Positions 50,885 through 62,411 of a DNA stretch of 64,000 bases are shown one piece after another. Within the stretch, counting starts at the first letter, position 1. Each line of letters starts with the position of its first letter. A program made the position numbers and the translations under genes. Origin of the DNA: Opisthocomus hoazin (Eukaryota; Chordata; Aves; Opisthocomiformes; Opisthocomidae); contig NC_134454.1 in the NCBI RefSeq assembly GCF_030867145.1, forward strand, positions 64,648,308-64,712,307, written 5' to 3'. A model generated the notes under the pieces. It saw only the letters and a list, made by a program, of their open reading frames with translations. It did not search any database and was not told the DNA's origin.

Positions 50885-51062
50885 CTTCAAATACACACTT
50901 TTGAGTGGCTGTTGGGGCATAATTTGAGGAGGTCTCTTTGGAGAGGCAAAGCATACGTGTGTGTGCAGATGGGTGCAAACTGTGTGATACTCTTACCTGC
51001 AGAACAGACTGGCACAGGGATGTCTTGTAACAAACAGGCAGAATCCCAGGCTCTGAAGAAAG

Positions 51063-51078
51063 CCCCCCCCCCCCCCCC
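51063..51078. repeat. C16 homopolymer run
   Basis: Sixteen consecutive C on the plus strand, so G16 in the HOMER1 transcript sense. Sequencing of its exact length may be unreliable. Confidence 0.9.
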
Positions 51079-53702
51079 TCCTTATCAAGAATTAATCCCA
51101 GGCTTAAGGTATGGCCATGAACGATTCACATTATCTTGGTTGTGAAATACTTTTATGCATCAGCTTTCCTAATCAACAATGAGAAGACAGTGAAGTTTGA
51201 GGGATCAGACTTTGTGAAAAATATGATTGTCCTGCAAAATACCCCTCTGCCTTTGTTTCTCATAAAAGGCTTCTCCTCTCAAGGGTCATGAATGTTAGAA
51301 AATAATCATTTGAGACTCAGCGGATCAATACCTATGTGGGATTTTTTTTTCCCCTGGCAACTTCAGGTGTTACTGGCTTTCTGTTTCTGTTTCTTTAATG
51401 GGTGGCTAAAAAAACGTTAAGTGCGCACTGAGGATTCCAATCTAAACAAGGCAGGACAGTTGTAGTCTCAAAGTATGAAGTCTTTCCACAGGTGATTTTA
51501 AAATAAAAAGTGATTCTGTGAAGTGGCTATCCTCTCAAAATTTTTCATTGTGTTTTTTCTGGAGTATAGTGCATTGAGACCTGCAGCACTTCTTTGGTGT
51601 CTGCTCTCTTTGATACTAATTATACTTCTCAGTTTTGAAACAAATGTTTGAAAAGACACTAGTTATAGTTGGAAATGCTGACCTAACTACAGCAAAATCT
51701 ACCCAGAAAGATCTCTGGTGTACTAAAGACAATACCTTGGACTCCTTTATGGTGTCCAGGTTAAAGTTCAGTTTGCAGCTTATCCCTACTTACTGGCTGA
51801 AAGGTCTCCTATGATGACACTAAACAATATCAAAACCACCGATGGAAATAGGAGTAAAGAAAACATAACGTATCAACTGTCTACATAAGATCTTCTACAA
51901 CTATAATTTTAATTCTTCTTGATGAAAAGATGATTGTATGTTTCAGCTTACAACTCACAAAACAGCAGATTCTAAATAATATAAGTACAAACCATACCAT
52001 AAAACAAACCTCACAGACACTGCTCACAAATTTAAACAAGCAGACACACTGGTACGGTACCAAAACACACAATAGAAGTTGTTCATTATTCAATTAAATT
52101 ACTAGGAAAATCTACAATAAAGAGAATAGCTCCTCCACCAATGCATAAAAATGACAAAAGAAGTCACTGTGTGCTAAGAATAGACTCCTAAAATGAATAA
52201 CACATTTCAGAAAATTGTATTCTTAAAAATACCTAACAAAATTAATGATTGTGAATTAATGGATGCAACCCAAAAAACCTCAAAACCAGTCACCCTACAG
52301 AATCTGATTTAGTGTTAAGTATCATATATCCCAATTCACAGAGTCAATGTTTACAGCTGCTGAAGTATTAACAATCTTTTAATGTCATCCCTACATTGGA
52401 TAGGTTGAACACAACGGTTTTATTTTAGAAAAAGAAAGCAAGATAGTTCCTTTTTTTTTTTTCATTTTTACTCGCTGTTTTTTTCTATGTATGTGATTAA
52501 ACGGCAAAAAAAATCACATAGTACAAATAGTATGTTTCTGGTTTGGTTTTGTTTGGTTTTTGAGGTGTTTCAGTTTTGTTTTGTTTAAAATAGAAATTGC
52601 TGAAGGATTACATTCATTTTCTATGAACGTACTTGACAGGCAAGTTTCAAGAGTGCTCACTTGTCCCTGAGGATGGTATTCATATCATCTAATTTCAAAC
52701 ACTCAGCTCACATAGTCTGAATCAGCCCTTGGAGCTTTCACTAAATAAATGGCAGGAAGTAGGCAATTCACACGCTCCGAACTAGAAAGTGTTTAGGTGC
52801 ACAAGAGAGATGGTGCAATGACTCTCTTAAGTGTTAGGCTACTTTTAGTTTTGGCTCTCATCTATTCCCCCAGCCACTAAAATTAGCTCTATTAGTTGCA
52901 GAGTTTCTCAATTTTGAAGAGCTAAGAAACACCTACAGCATGACCATTCTTCCAATAGCAGGTACAAGTCCTCTCCACTTCTCCTTCCATTATTAGAGAT
53001 CTCTATGAAAATGTTATAGGTTGAGCTGTATTATGCTGTGTTTGACATGCTACTGGTTTAAAATCATGTAATGGTTTACTATGTATTCCAAAGATACCTT
53101 CAAGAATTTTCAGAAACTGTCACAAATTAGGAAAATCAGAGGCATGAAAAAAAATACACAAACACCTTACAAGGTAAGATTTTCCTTTCAAGTAAATAAT
53201 TTCCTAGCAAGAACTTTTATTTTGAAGGATAGCCTACTTGAGCTAGATCCCAGCTTAGGCAGAAGCGCAAGAGTGCGGGAAGCAGTAGGAACTGGGTCAG
53301 GGAAGGAGAGGAGAGCAATCCCTCCCTGCTTGCTTCTTCCAGAGACCACCAGGCTCTTGCTGGTGGAGCACAAGAGGTCAAAGAACAGTATAGCTACGAC
53401 CCTCACAACATTAAACAAACGTTGGTTAAGGTGAAGTAAGACCTGTGTCTAAGTTGCTATATTAAACAGTTCTTTGCTTACATTGACACAGCAGGAACAT
53501 ATCACCTTTGAGTTTCTTCTCTGAGTGTGCCTCAAAAAGTAATAATCTTTTCTCAATAGAGAAACTGAATTTACCATAGTTCCTCTGGTGTGCCCTAAAA
53601 TGTCACAGTTCGTTATAGTACTGTGCAATGTGAAGACAGTTACAGCCTTTTATGTTCTACAGAAATCTTTTTTAAAAGCCTGGCTTTATCAGTCTGCATT
53701 CT

Positions 53703-53830
53703 AGAAAGTTTTCAAAACCCAACTGGACAAAGCTTACAGCAACCTGGTCTGATCTCATAGCTGACCTTCTTTGAGCAGGAGCTTGGATTAAAGAACTTCT
53801 GAGCTTCCTCACAAGAAACTATCCTATGAG
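53703..53830 (+). mobile_element. Old CR1 LINE 3'-end fragment
   Basis: TTTTCAAAACCCAACTGGAC, then CAGCAACCTGGTCTGATCTC, then TTTGAGCAGGAGCTTGGATT follow the CR1 C-terminal coding and 3'UTR order. The end near 53830 is a degraded terminal repeat. The CR1 sense strand is plus, antisense to HOMER1. Confidence 0.85.
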
Positions 53831-56800
53831 CAGGTTAAATAATATTAAAGACCAAGAATTTAAAAAAAGAAAATGTAACGTACACCCCCAGGACTACTTG
53901 GTAAGGAAGCTATGCATAACCCCATAAAGAATATCCAAATAGTAGGATTTAGTATAAAATCAACGAAACTCCACAAAAATCATTAACTCAAGAGTTTTCC
54001 TTAAAGCCAACTTAACAGTTCATCATGATCCACAAAGTACCTTTACTGTAACGTAACTAAAATATTTAATCTTGTAGAAGTGAGCAGTTTTAATACACAA
54101 AGTGAAAAATCTACTAAACAGATTTCTGCATACAACTTTTAATGAAAACTCAGTGAAGGAACATGAGCTAGCAGCAAGATTTTTGTTTTTTCTTTGTTGT
54201 ACAGCATTGGATTTACATGCAGCATTATTAAATGGTAAGCTATCTAGACAATAACATACCTAAGATATAAACATGATTTGAAATAAGTTCATTTTCACTA
54301 AGGCAATGAGTCAAAAATTCCCTGTTAAAAACTTCTTTGAATACAAAAATAGGAATTTTAACGAACAAGCAACAAACACACACAGATATATTGTCTGATC
54401 AAAACATTATGTAATTGAAATTCCAAGTTTATGTATTACAAGAAAAAATGAGGTAACAGGTTCAAGCCACAGTTGACAGAAAATTGAAGACTTTCAAGAG
54501 TAGTCCCAGAAGAATCCTCTCATATTTTGTTCCTGAAAGTGTGTTTTATCAGCTTCACAAGGCGTCAGAAATGGAATAAATCTTGTTATAAACAAATGTA
54601 TTCTCTTCAAGGGTGAAAGAGCAAGTTCACCAAACAGTTACCAAAAAGCCCCAAGGGGCAACCGCAGAGTTCGCTGGATACACTATTCACTTTTACTATC
54701 TGAATTGTTGTTATAAGGCTGAATAAGCTTATGTATTATTTCATTTGGGCCTTCCTGGTCTAGCAATCAATCAGAGAAGGACTGATCAGTGTCTCGGACG
54801 AGATTTTTAAAAATTCTAATGCCAGGCTTAGGCTGCATTTTACTTTCATTTGCTCTGGCAACATTTACTCATGAGAGCAGTGTTCAGGCTATAGTATATT
54901 ACAGGACATGGAAGTTCCCAAGTAATATTACTCAACAATTCAACATTAACCATCATAGATAGTTTTAAAAAAGGCAAGATATTTAATTACAAGAGTTTAT
55001 CTTCTGTGCAAGGCTCGTAACTGTTTAATATTCCTATCCCTCAAGCAACTGACTGGAGTTCCACTACTTGCAAACAGCATTAGGAATTTCCAGACAAGGA
55101 TAAATTGAAAAAACTAGACTTCTGCTCTATTATGCTCATGGGATATAAATGGGATTTTAGACATACACCGGAGAGTGTTTATTTCAATACTTACAATTAT
55201 TTACTGAAATAGTATGAAATTTGAGTGTTGATAACAAAACTCTGGTGACTTAAGTAATGCTGGTTTTCGGCTTTTGGGTACAAGTGATCAGACAATAACT
55301 ATAAATACTGATGTAGTCTACACTTAGGCTGCTGAAATAACAGGCCCCAACTTCTCACACTAAGACATAAAACATGCAGAGAACGCTTGCAGAAGAGGAC
55401 ACATCTGGCCAGCGAGGATGTGTTACAACACAATCAAATTGAACGTTTTTCAGGTGTGCAGACTGAAAATGACAAGTAGTAAGATAGAGACTAAAGCATG
55501 ATGTTCAGACCTGTAATTTCTGACCCTGTTAACTCCTGTCATACCCTTCCAGTTCAAACAAAGACATGAAAACCTCATAGCTATATCCCTGTTTTGACAG
55601 CTGCCCCCTTCCAACCTCTACCCCTGTCCTCTGCCACACACACACCTGCACTCGGCTGAGCTCGCCGACCGTCTCTGCAGCAACGCAGTTCCCACCTCGC
55701 CAGCCAGGCTCGCCGTGCAGTGCCACGCACCTCATCCTGCCCACGAAGCCCCAGCGCTTGCCCCATGGCTGCCTGGGCTCCTGCCGTGCAGCTCCACACA
55801 TGCCTTCCCTGTGCTCCCGCCTGCACTGAAGACCACTCCTTTTGGTTCTTCACAGGGTAAGTATGAACTGTCAATGCCAGAGCAGAAGGTAGCTTTCCTG
55901 TTTATTGAAGAACTGAACTTGCCCTGGTAGTGTGATTTCAGTGAAGTACAGCCAGCCTCAGTGACTCTCATGTTCCCTACCGCTGAACTCACTGGGGCAA
56001 AAACCACAATGCCTTTCCTTCTGAAAAGCACCTAGTGACAGATCAACAGCTCCTGGAGTAAGGGCAAGTACGTAAAAAGCATTGCCACACAGAAGACAAA
56101 CACTCATGCCCTTCCAGTGTCACCCTCCTCACCCAGAAGCACTGGCTAAACTTTACCTTTGCCAAAATGCAGGGTGCAGGAGGAAGAGGCTCAGTGATCA
56201 ACACGAGTCACCAGGGTGCACAGGAAACTGCCTCAGTTCAGCAGCTCCTCTCCATCGCACATAGAGTGCTACCAACACACAGCATCATCAGAAGGGCAGG
56301 AAACACGAAGGAGCACAATCCCTTTCTGTACCCCTTACACATGTAAAGGCCAGGGAGCCTCCAATGATAACGGTGTAAGGCTTTAAATATTTTTTTTTGC
56401 TTTTAAATCAGGCCAGCAGACTGCCTGCCCTTTCTACCAGCACAAGTAGCTAGGTATGTCTACCTAGTTGCCACCTGAGTATCATGAAACGCCTCTACAA
56501 AACCAGTCCCATTTATCACCAATCTTTTTCACAAAAATAGAGAGTTCCAACACACAGTTTAAATGAACTCATTACAGAACACTGGTAGATGTGCAACATG
56601 TGTGATACTCCTTCAACATGCACATAGCACTCTTACAAACCACCTTTTCTTCTAAAACATATAATAGATGCACTGGTGACAGCTGAAGTATAAAAATAAA
56701 CACAATAACTCTGTTAAAAAATTAGTGCAAAAGTATAATTTTTTCTCATTTGAAAATTTATATTATTTTTTCCAGACACGATTAATAGTATTATTTGATT

Positions 56801-56962
56801 ACAAAAACCGAGAAGTCTTGCACGATTCCAATTCCTTCTCTGATCATTCTGACCTATCTGATGTCCTAGTATTCCCCAATCTTTGATGAAGAGCTCTTAA
56901 GCTCTATTTAAACTGAATCAGACAATATTTAAAAAAATAAATCTAGTATTTCTAGCTCTAAA

Positions 56963-57016
56963 TTTATTAAATGCTTCAGTTACTCTCCACGGTCTCATCA
57001 TATTCTGTGTTTTATT
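56963..57016 (-). promoter_or_regulatory. HOMER1: Candidate proximal poly(A) signals for Homer1a
   Basis: AATAAA hexamers occur on the minus strand at 57016-57011 and 56968-56963, about 650-700 nt past the Homer1a stop. ATTTA motifs, typical of unstable immediate-early mRNAs, occur around and beyond them. The mammalian Homer1a 3'UTR is several kilobases long, so a more distal site may be the main one. Confidence 0.3.
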
Positions 57017-57581
57017 GAGCATGACCCATTTACAATCATTTCTAATAGGTGAGATATATCCATCTTAACTCATTAGCTGTATCATTAAATAAAAAGTCCT
57101 AACTTTCTTAAAGAACAGAGCACAGCATGCCTAGTGCAATGAATTATAATTCAGTCTGAAGCAGAAATACACTACCCTCATATTTTGAAAATAAGTTGAA
57201 AAATATTTTCAACCGTCAGAGAACTGTTCAGTTAAAGGCTGGTTTAAACTTCATACACTAGAAGTGTTGTAAGAGTCCCTTTTCTTTCAACAACTTGTCA
57301 ATGAAAGGCTGACAGCCAGTCCTATCAGTCATTTACAGAATGTGTGCAAAAATAATTCAATTGGAATATTCTATGCAGCAGTTAATTTTACTAAGATCTC
57401 AGACATGGAAATAATTCTTCCTGTTAAAGGGACACCTGCACTAACCAGTGTTCAAGGGCTCACATTAAGCTGATTGAACTGTAAAATAATGTTCCCCCAA
57501 ATCTTACTCCAAGAGATTTTCTCATACATGTTTTGTTCTTAAAAAAAGATTATATTGTAAATCTGAAAGCCAGTCCAGTTT

Positions 57582-57612
57582 GGGGGGGATGGTGGGGAGG
57601 GTGGGTTTGGGG
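57582..57612 (+). promoter_or_regulatory. G-quadruplex-type G-rich tract just past the Homer1a stop
   Basis: Runs of 7, 2, 4, 3, 3 and 4 G occur within 31 bases on the plus strand, with loops of 1-3 nt between most of the longer runs. HOMER1 is read from the minus strand, so the template strand is G-rich and the Homer1a RNA is C-rich here. It begins about 53 nt past the Homer1a stop codon. A regulatory role is inference. Confidence 0.6.
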
Positions 57613-57664
57613 TTTTTCCACACAATATGGGAGAAGGTCCCTTTAACGAGGAAGGAGGCAGGTA

Positions 57665-57841
57665 TCACTTAATCAGGATGCGGGAATGGAATCTGTACCT
57701 ATGGGTAAATGGCAATGCGTTCTGGGTTGGTTCAGCCCTTGATTCTGAGTTCTGCGTCACTTCTGGCGTTGCTCTCTCGTCATCTGTCCCGTTAATACTT
57801 TCCGGCGTTAAAGGAGACTGAATATCCCCTCCAGCTGATTC
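57665..57841 (-). CDS. HOMER1: Homer1a terminal exon: exon 5 read through into intron 5
   Basis: Without splicing at 57699/57698 the exon 5 frame continues for 11 codons, reading RYRFHSRILIK, then TGA at 57667-57665. Mammalian Homer1a is known to be made this way: residues 1-175 of the long form plus 11 unique residues from intron 5, giving 186 residues. The length of 11 codons and the residue at which it departs (after His 175 in human numbering) match exactly. The product keeps the EVH1 domain and linker but lacks the coiled coil, so it uncouples mGluR and IP3-receptor complexes joined by long Homer. In mammals it is induced by neuronal activity. Expression in this species is inferred, not shown. 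Confidence 0.9.
   Translation of the reverse strand, partial: ESAGGDIQSPLTPESINGTDDERATPEVTQNSESRAEPTQNALPFTHRYRFHSRILIK
57699..57841 (-). CDS. HOMER1: HOMER1 coding exon 5 (by human count): proline-containing linker
   Basis: This 143-bp exon encodes ESAGGDIQSPLTPESINGTD, then DERATPEVTQNSESRAE and PTQNALPFTH, plus two bases of the next Ser codon. It forms the acidic, Ser/Thr/Pro-rich linker after the EVH1 domain and includes the SPLTP P-motif thought to bind EVH1 within or between molecules. The linker is PEST-like. The acceptor is TTACTTAAG before GAA at 57841. The donor is AG|GTACAG, weak because +4 to +6 depart from consensus. Against the human protein as I recall it there is one extra residue (ERATPE for ERTPD). 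This exon is the branch point between short and long isoforms and also the end of the mammalian circHomer1 exon 2-5 circle. Confidence 0.98.
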
Positions 57842-60800
57842 CTTAAGTAAAACAAACAACACATCAAAATTACAAACTGACCTGCTCAGGAAGGCTATGA
57901 GCATATAAGCACCAACATTCTTAAATGATACACAAATTTTTGGCAGTATTACTGTGAGGCTCAGATTTCCAGCATCCTTCACGGTCATGCTGCATTATCT
58001 GAATTTAATTTAGAAGTATATTACCATTAGATTCACATCATCTTGTAGAAAACACAAGTGACCTATGAGTTATCTGCAAGTATCCACTCTTCTACCCATT
58101 ACAGACCTCTTTCTTACCTGATATTACATTCAGTCCTCACCTTGCTACACTATGGGTAACTATTGATACCCAGGATTCTTGTCTCTTACTTTACATTCTA
58201 ACATGGTGAAACAAACAATTCTAATATTTGTTTCAATATCCAGCTTTCATATTGCTTATTAACCACAGCAAACAGTGGAAGGGCCATTGGAGGTACGTTC
58301 ACAGTTTCACCTACAAGCCATTTGTAAGCAACACTTGTTGAGCGGAGTCCTTGCAAAACTTTTGTAGGCACATTAGCCTGGCCTAGCTTTTGCTGGTCAC
58401 GGTATTATCCGGGAAGGGTAATGCTCCAGCTACACCCAGGCAGCTTCCGCTGTTGCTCTTTAACTGGACACCTGAAAAACTTTATGGCTGCCTCCCACCA
58501 GGCGGCAGTGGTGTGGTTTTAATCACCCTTCATAACGCCGACATGTACATTTGTGTTTTTGCCAACAAACACCATTTTCTAATTTGTAGTTACAGAAAAG
58601 TACTTCTTTTTTATACAAAAAAAGTACACCCTTGTAGCCCACATACTAAGTTAGGACATTACAGGCTTTTTAGTCCCTGTATGCAGTTTAATTTTGGTAC
58701 TTTCTTTCCTATTATATTCTTATTCAAGTAATGATTTTTGCAGGAGATAAGCAAGTCATGTAAGCTAAGTAGCTCATCTCAATTTTAAAAAGTCTTAGTA
58801 GGCTTTCAGTAATCAAGTGGCAACATTAGCTCTAAGAGTGAAGAGTTTCACGAATAGAGTTCAACTGATGTCAAGGAAGGGCCATCATACAGCAGAGGAC
58901 TGGCTGAATTACAGCTATTTCCAAAAGCTAAGCATCTCCTATGGCCACACAGCCTTCTACCATCTTAATGGAGAACACATAAAACTGCTATTTAATGTTT
59001 TCACACTGAAGCACAAGCAAAGTCTCTGGAAGGCCAGCAGCTCCTCTTCCCAACTTTGACACCCTGCACAGGAAGCTAAAGAACAGCAATCTCAGAAGGA
59101 ATTGCAAAGTATCTGAAGATAGTCATGATCTTACAAGATCATGGTTTAATTTTGAGCCTGCACTTGCAGCTTTCAGCAGGTTTACAAGGATAAGGCTTTT
59201 TGAAAGCCAATATTGAAACTGATCATCTACAGGAAATGTTGTCCTTGACTGAGACTTAACTAGATGGAAAAACTCAGTTCTTTTAAAGAAAGATCTGGCT
59301 GTCATCATCACCTTCCACACCTTTCTGGTGTCCCTTCACCAAAAAATTGTTGTTCAACATTTTCATTGCACTTTAAATTACATTAAGCATTTGCAGCACA
59401 ACATTTGTCAAAATTTTGCTTTTAGTCTGCCATATTTCTCATATAGTGAGAGATATGTATCTCACTCTACAACTTGAATCAGTGAATGACCCAACATTTT
59501 AATACTGACTTCAAGTTCTACTACATCTAGCATTCACCAAGTTATACAATGCACATGCACCAGTGTCTCCATTCTGCACCTTCTTATTAGATTCCTACTG
59601 ATTAAAAAGCAGAAATAGTTAGCTTACACTGATTTAATTCCACAGATAAACTGTTATTTATAATATAAATGTAATTTTATTATATGCAAATTCTTACCTA
59701 CTTTCAGGAAGAATCTTGTTATTTTGTACTCAAAACTATTAAGTGTTAATACTTTAAAAGTCAAAATTAAATCTTGATTTCTGTAGAACAATTTTACTGA
59801 ACTGAAACTGAATTGAAATTAAGTATGAAAGAAGAGCAGAGTTGGCAAGAAAATCAGGTAGATGAATTGTTTTATACAAATTATATGTTTTTGTCTATTA
59901 TTACCCTCTGATTCAATAATCAGTTTCCACTGACTTTAAACGAAAGACCTTAAGGACCCAAGAGTTTCTCTTTTATTTCCTCCTCTCCCCAAACTACATT
60001 AGATATTACAAAAAAATACATACCATACCCTACAAAATCTGCATGACTTGTATCTTTAGGCTAAAATTCCTACAACATTATTATTAGATACATAAAGCCA
60101 AAGCCTACTTATTAAAATGTTTTAAGTGTGAATACATAAAAATTATTTCAGTGGAAGAAAAACAAAACGTGCAAGTTCCATGAAGGCTTATTTTTCAGTA
60201 AAGCACTTTCATAGACTTCTAATGTGAATGAAAATCAAGTGACAAAAATTAATGCACACAAACATCACAGCCTGTATAATATCTAAACGTTCACTGCCTG
60301 CGAAATCACGATGGGCTGATTTTTCACGTACAAGAGAAGCATCAGATTCTAATATTTATTTCTTCCACCAATAATACAGGTTAATGAGTGCTCTCAAACA
60401 CTCACAACTATCCCTGCCTGATAAATAATTTATCTGCAGCCAACTATAATGAAGCTGGCTATGAATAAAGCACCGAAGATAACAGAAAAAGGCACTTACA
60501 CTGAACAAAATTTTTACAAATGTTTACAGATAGTATGCTCCCATTTGACAGTAATTCGAGAGAATAAAAGAATTTTAGAAACATTTTTGCGATCTGTTCA
60601 CATGTAACGAAGTTTTTATTCCATACCATTATAGCTTCACACATCCACTCCAGACTTTTCAGAGCTGGGGAAGAAACTATGGTTAGCTTACAAAGAGACT
60701 TACATCCTTCCCTTCTAGCTGGCAGAGCAGGTTAACTTAGTTCCAACACTCAACTTATAGATACTATATCGAAAAAACAGTGCTTAAACTGAAAATGCTA

Positions 60801-62411
60801 AGTCTTCCTGCAAATCAATTCTATATTTTAAGGCCTAAAATCTCTAACTCACGACAGCTACAAACAGATATTTCGTGCACTTGAGAAGAAAGGATTAACA
60901 GCTCTCCTGTGGTATAAAACAACTATTGTACCATATATAGGTTTCCGGAGGATACTGAACTTTAAGTAAGACTTACACATGGACTTGAGGATTAGTATTT
61001 TTCTACGTGACAAGTAAATGTGAGAGTCTGACTCAGGTATATTTTGCTACTTAGCAGTTTGTCAGAGATTTGCACTGGCTAAAGGAGCTCTGCCCCTACT
61101 AATGAGCATGCAGCACTCCAGCGATGTCAAGCAGTATAAAAATGATAGCGCTCACAGTATACAAACTAAATGTAACCGAGGGGAATTCATCAAAAGATGC
61201 CTTAAATTTCAAAATTTTACAAACAAAAAGCATGCACTCACAAGAGAGTCGTTAAAGTAAAACAAGCAGACTTCACAGCACAGTTCAAGCCACGTTTTAA
61301 TGGTGACTAAATATGGAACAGAAGAAAAGTAGTAAGAGGTGGTTCTAAAAACATCAACAAACCAAACCAATTCCAGCTTGTTTTCTTATTAAGTACTATA
61401 CTGTTTTCTCATTAAGTATTCCGTACACTTCCCTTGCATTGCTGTTCTTCATAGTGATTCTCTGTTCAGTACTGACTGGCAATGGCATAAGTCTGCCAGC
61501 GACCGATTCAGATACTGTAACACCTGTGAAACACTTGCTCAATATAGAAAGTCACATAATATCCCAGAAAGTTACTGTTACCACAAGCTTTCTAAGTAAT
61601 TTTTGTACTTCTAGAAAAAGCCAACAGGTGATAAACCATGACCATTTTGCCAAAACCAATCCATTCCTTGCACTGAAAAATGTAATTCTAAAACTTTTCA
61701 GGCAATAGCTATTCCTAACAGTCTGCCTAGGAGGGCCTGAGAATCACAGAGAAGACTTTTTTCAGTAAATTACTCACCACACAATTTCAGAAATAAACAC
61801 AGGTCTTAATCTCAAATGCCTGGGGTCAAAAGAAATATCTGAGGACAGATTCTCGCTTAGAGAAAAACTGAGGTCAGACTCCAGTTGGTTGTAAGACTGA
61901 TGGGGTGAGACAGCAAACCGCACAAACCGCTCTGTTTGGTTCTGTACTTGAACCTAATTAAGATGAGTTTGAAAAAAGAAGAGGGGAAGGAGGGTGACAG
62001 TTCTCAGGCTATTGCTTCATGCGGCTCAGTGAACTCCAGACTGAAGTCTTGTTCTTTTATACATAGGCAAGCTTGTAAGTGAAAATGGACCATGGGTGGC
62101 TTGTCACTGGAACATCCGCGAGTTTGACATGAGCAAAATAAGTTCCTATATTAAAAGAATATAGAATATAGGTCTGGGAAATAGGAGGCGGCACAACAGG
62201 GGAGACAGTACTTTAGTTTTATATAAACAAGATAAGAGCATTGCAAAGCTTTATTACCTAAGACTGAGTTAAAGGGACACAAGTTGGGGTACCTATGTGC
62301 ATAGGTGGTCTCAGAAGTACCAAAATAGACAACTTCTTTCTAGATCAAAGCCTGCAGACATACCAGATATAGATAAAGTGTGTATTATTATATGAATCAA
62401 TCTCAATATAG

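Larger units (their letters stand above)
34574..57698 (-). other. HOMER1: HOMER1 intron 5, retained at its start to make Homer1a
   Basis: A 23.1-kb intron. Its first 34 bases complete the Homer1a reading frame and the following kilobases should hold the Homer1a 3'UTR. Other content: a C16 run at 51063-51078, CR1 pieces near 50.0 and 53.7 kb, a perfect 12-bp hairpin near 50.87 kb, a 118-bp tandem duplication at 42.77-43.0 kb, GC-richer patches near 43.7-44.2 and 55.6-55.85 kb, and a G-rich quadruplex-type tract at 57582-57612. The stretch 39.5-42.35 kb has many short frames but no motif I recognise. Mammals use another short isoform (Ania-3) ending in this intron; I could not locate an equivalent exon. 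Confidence 0.9.
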
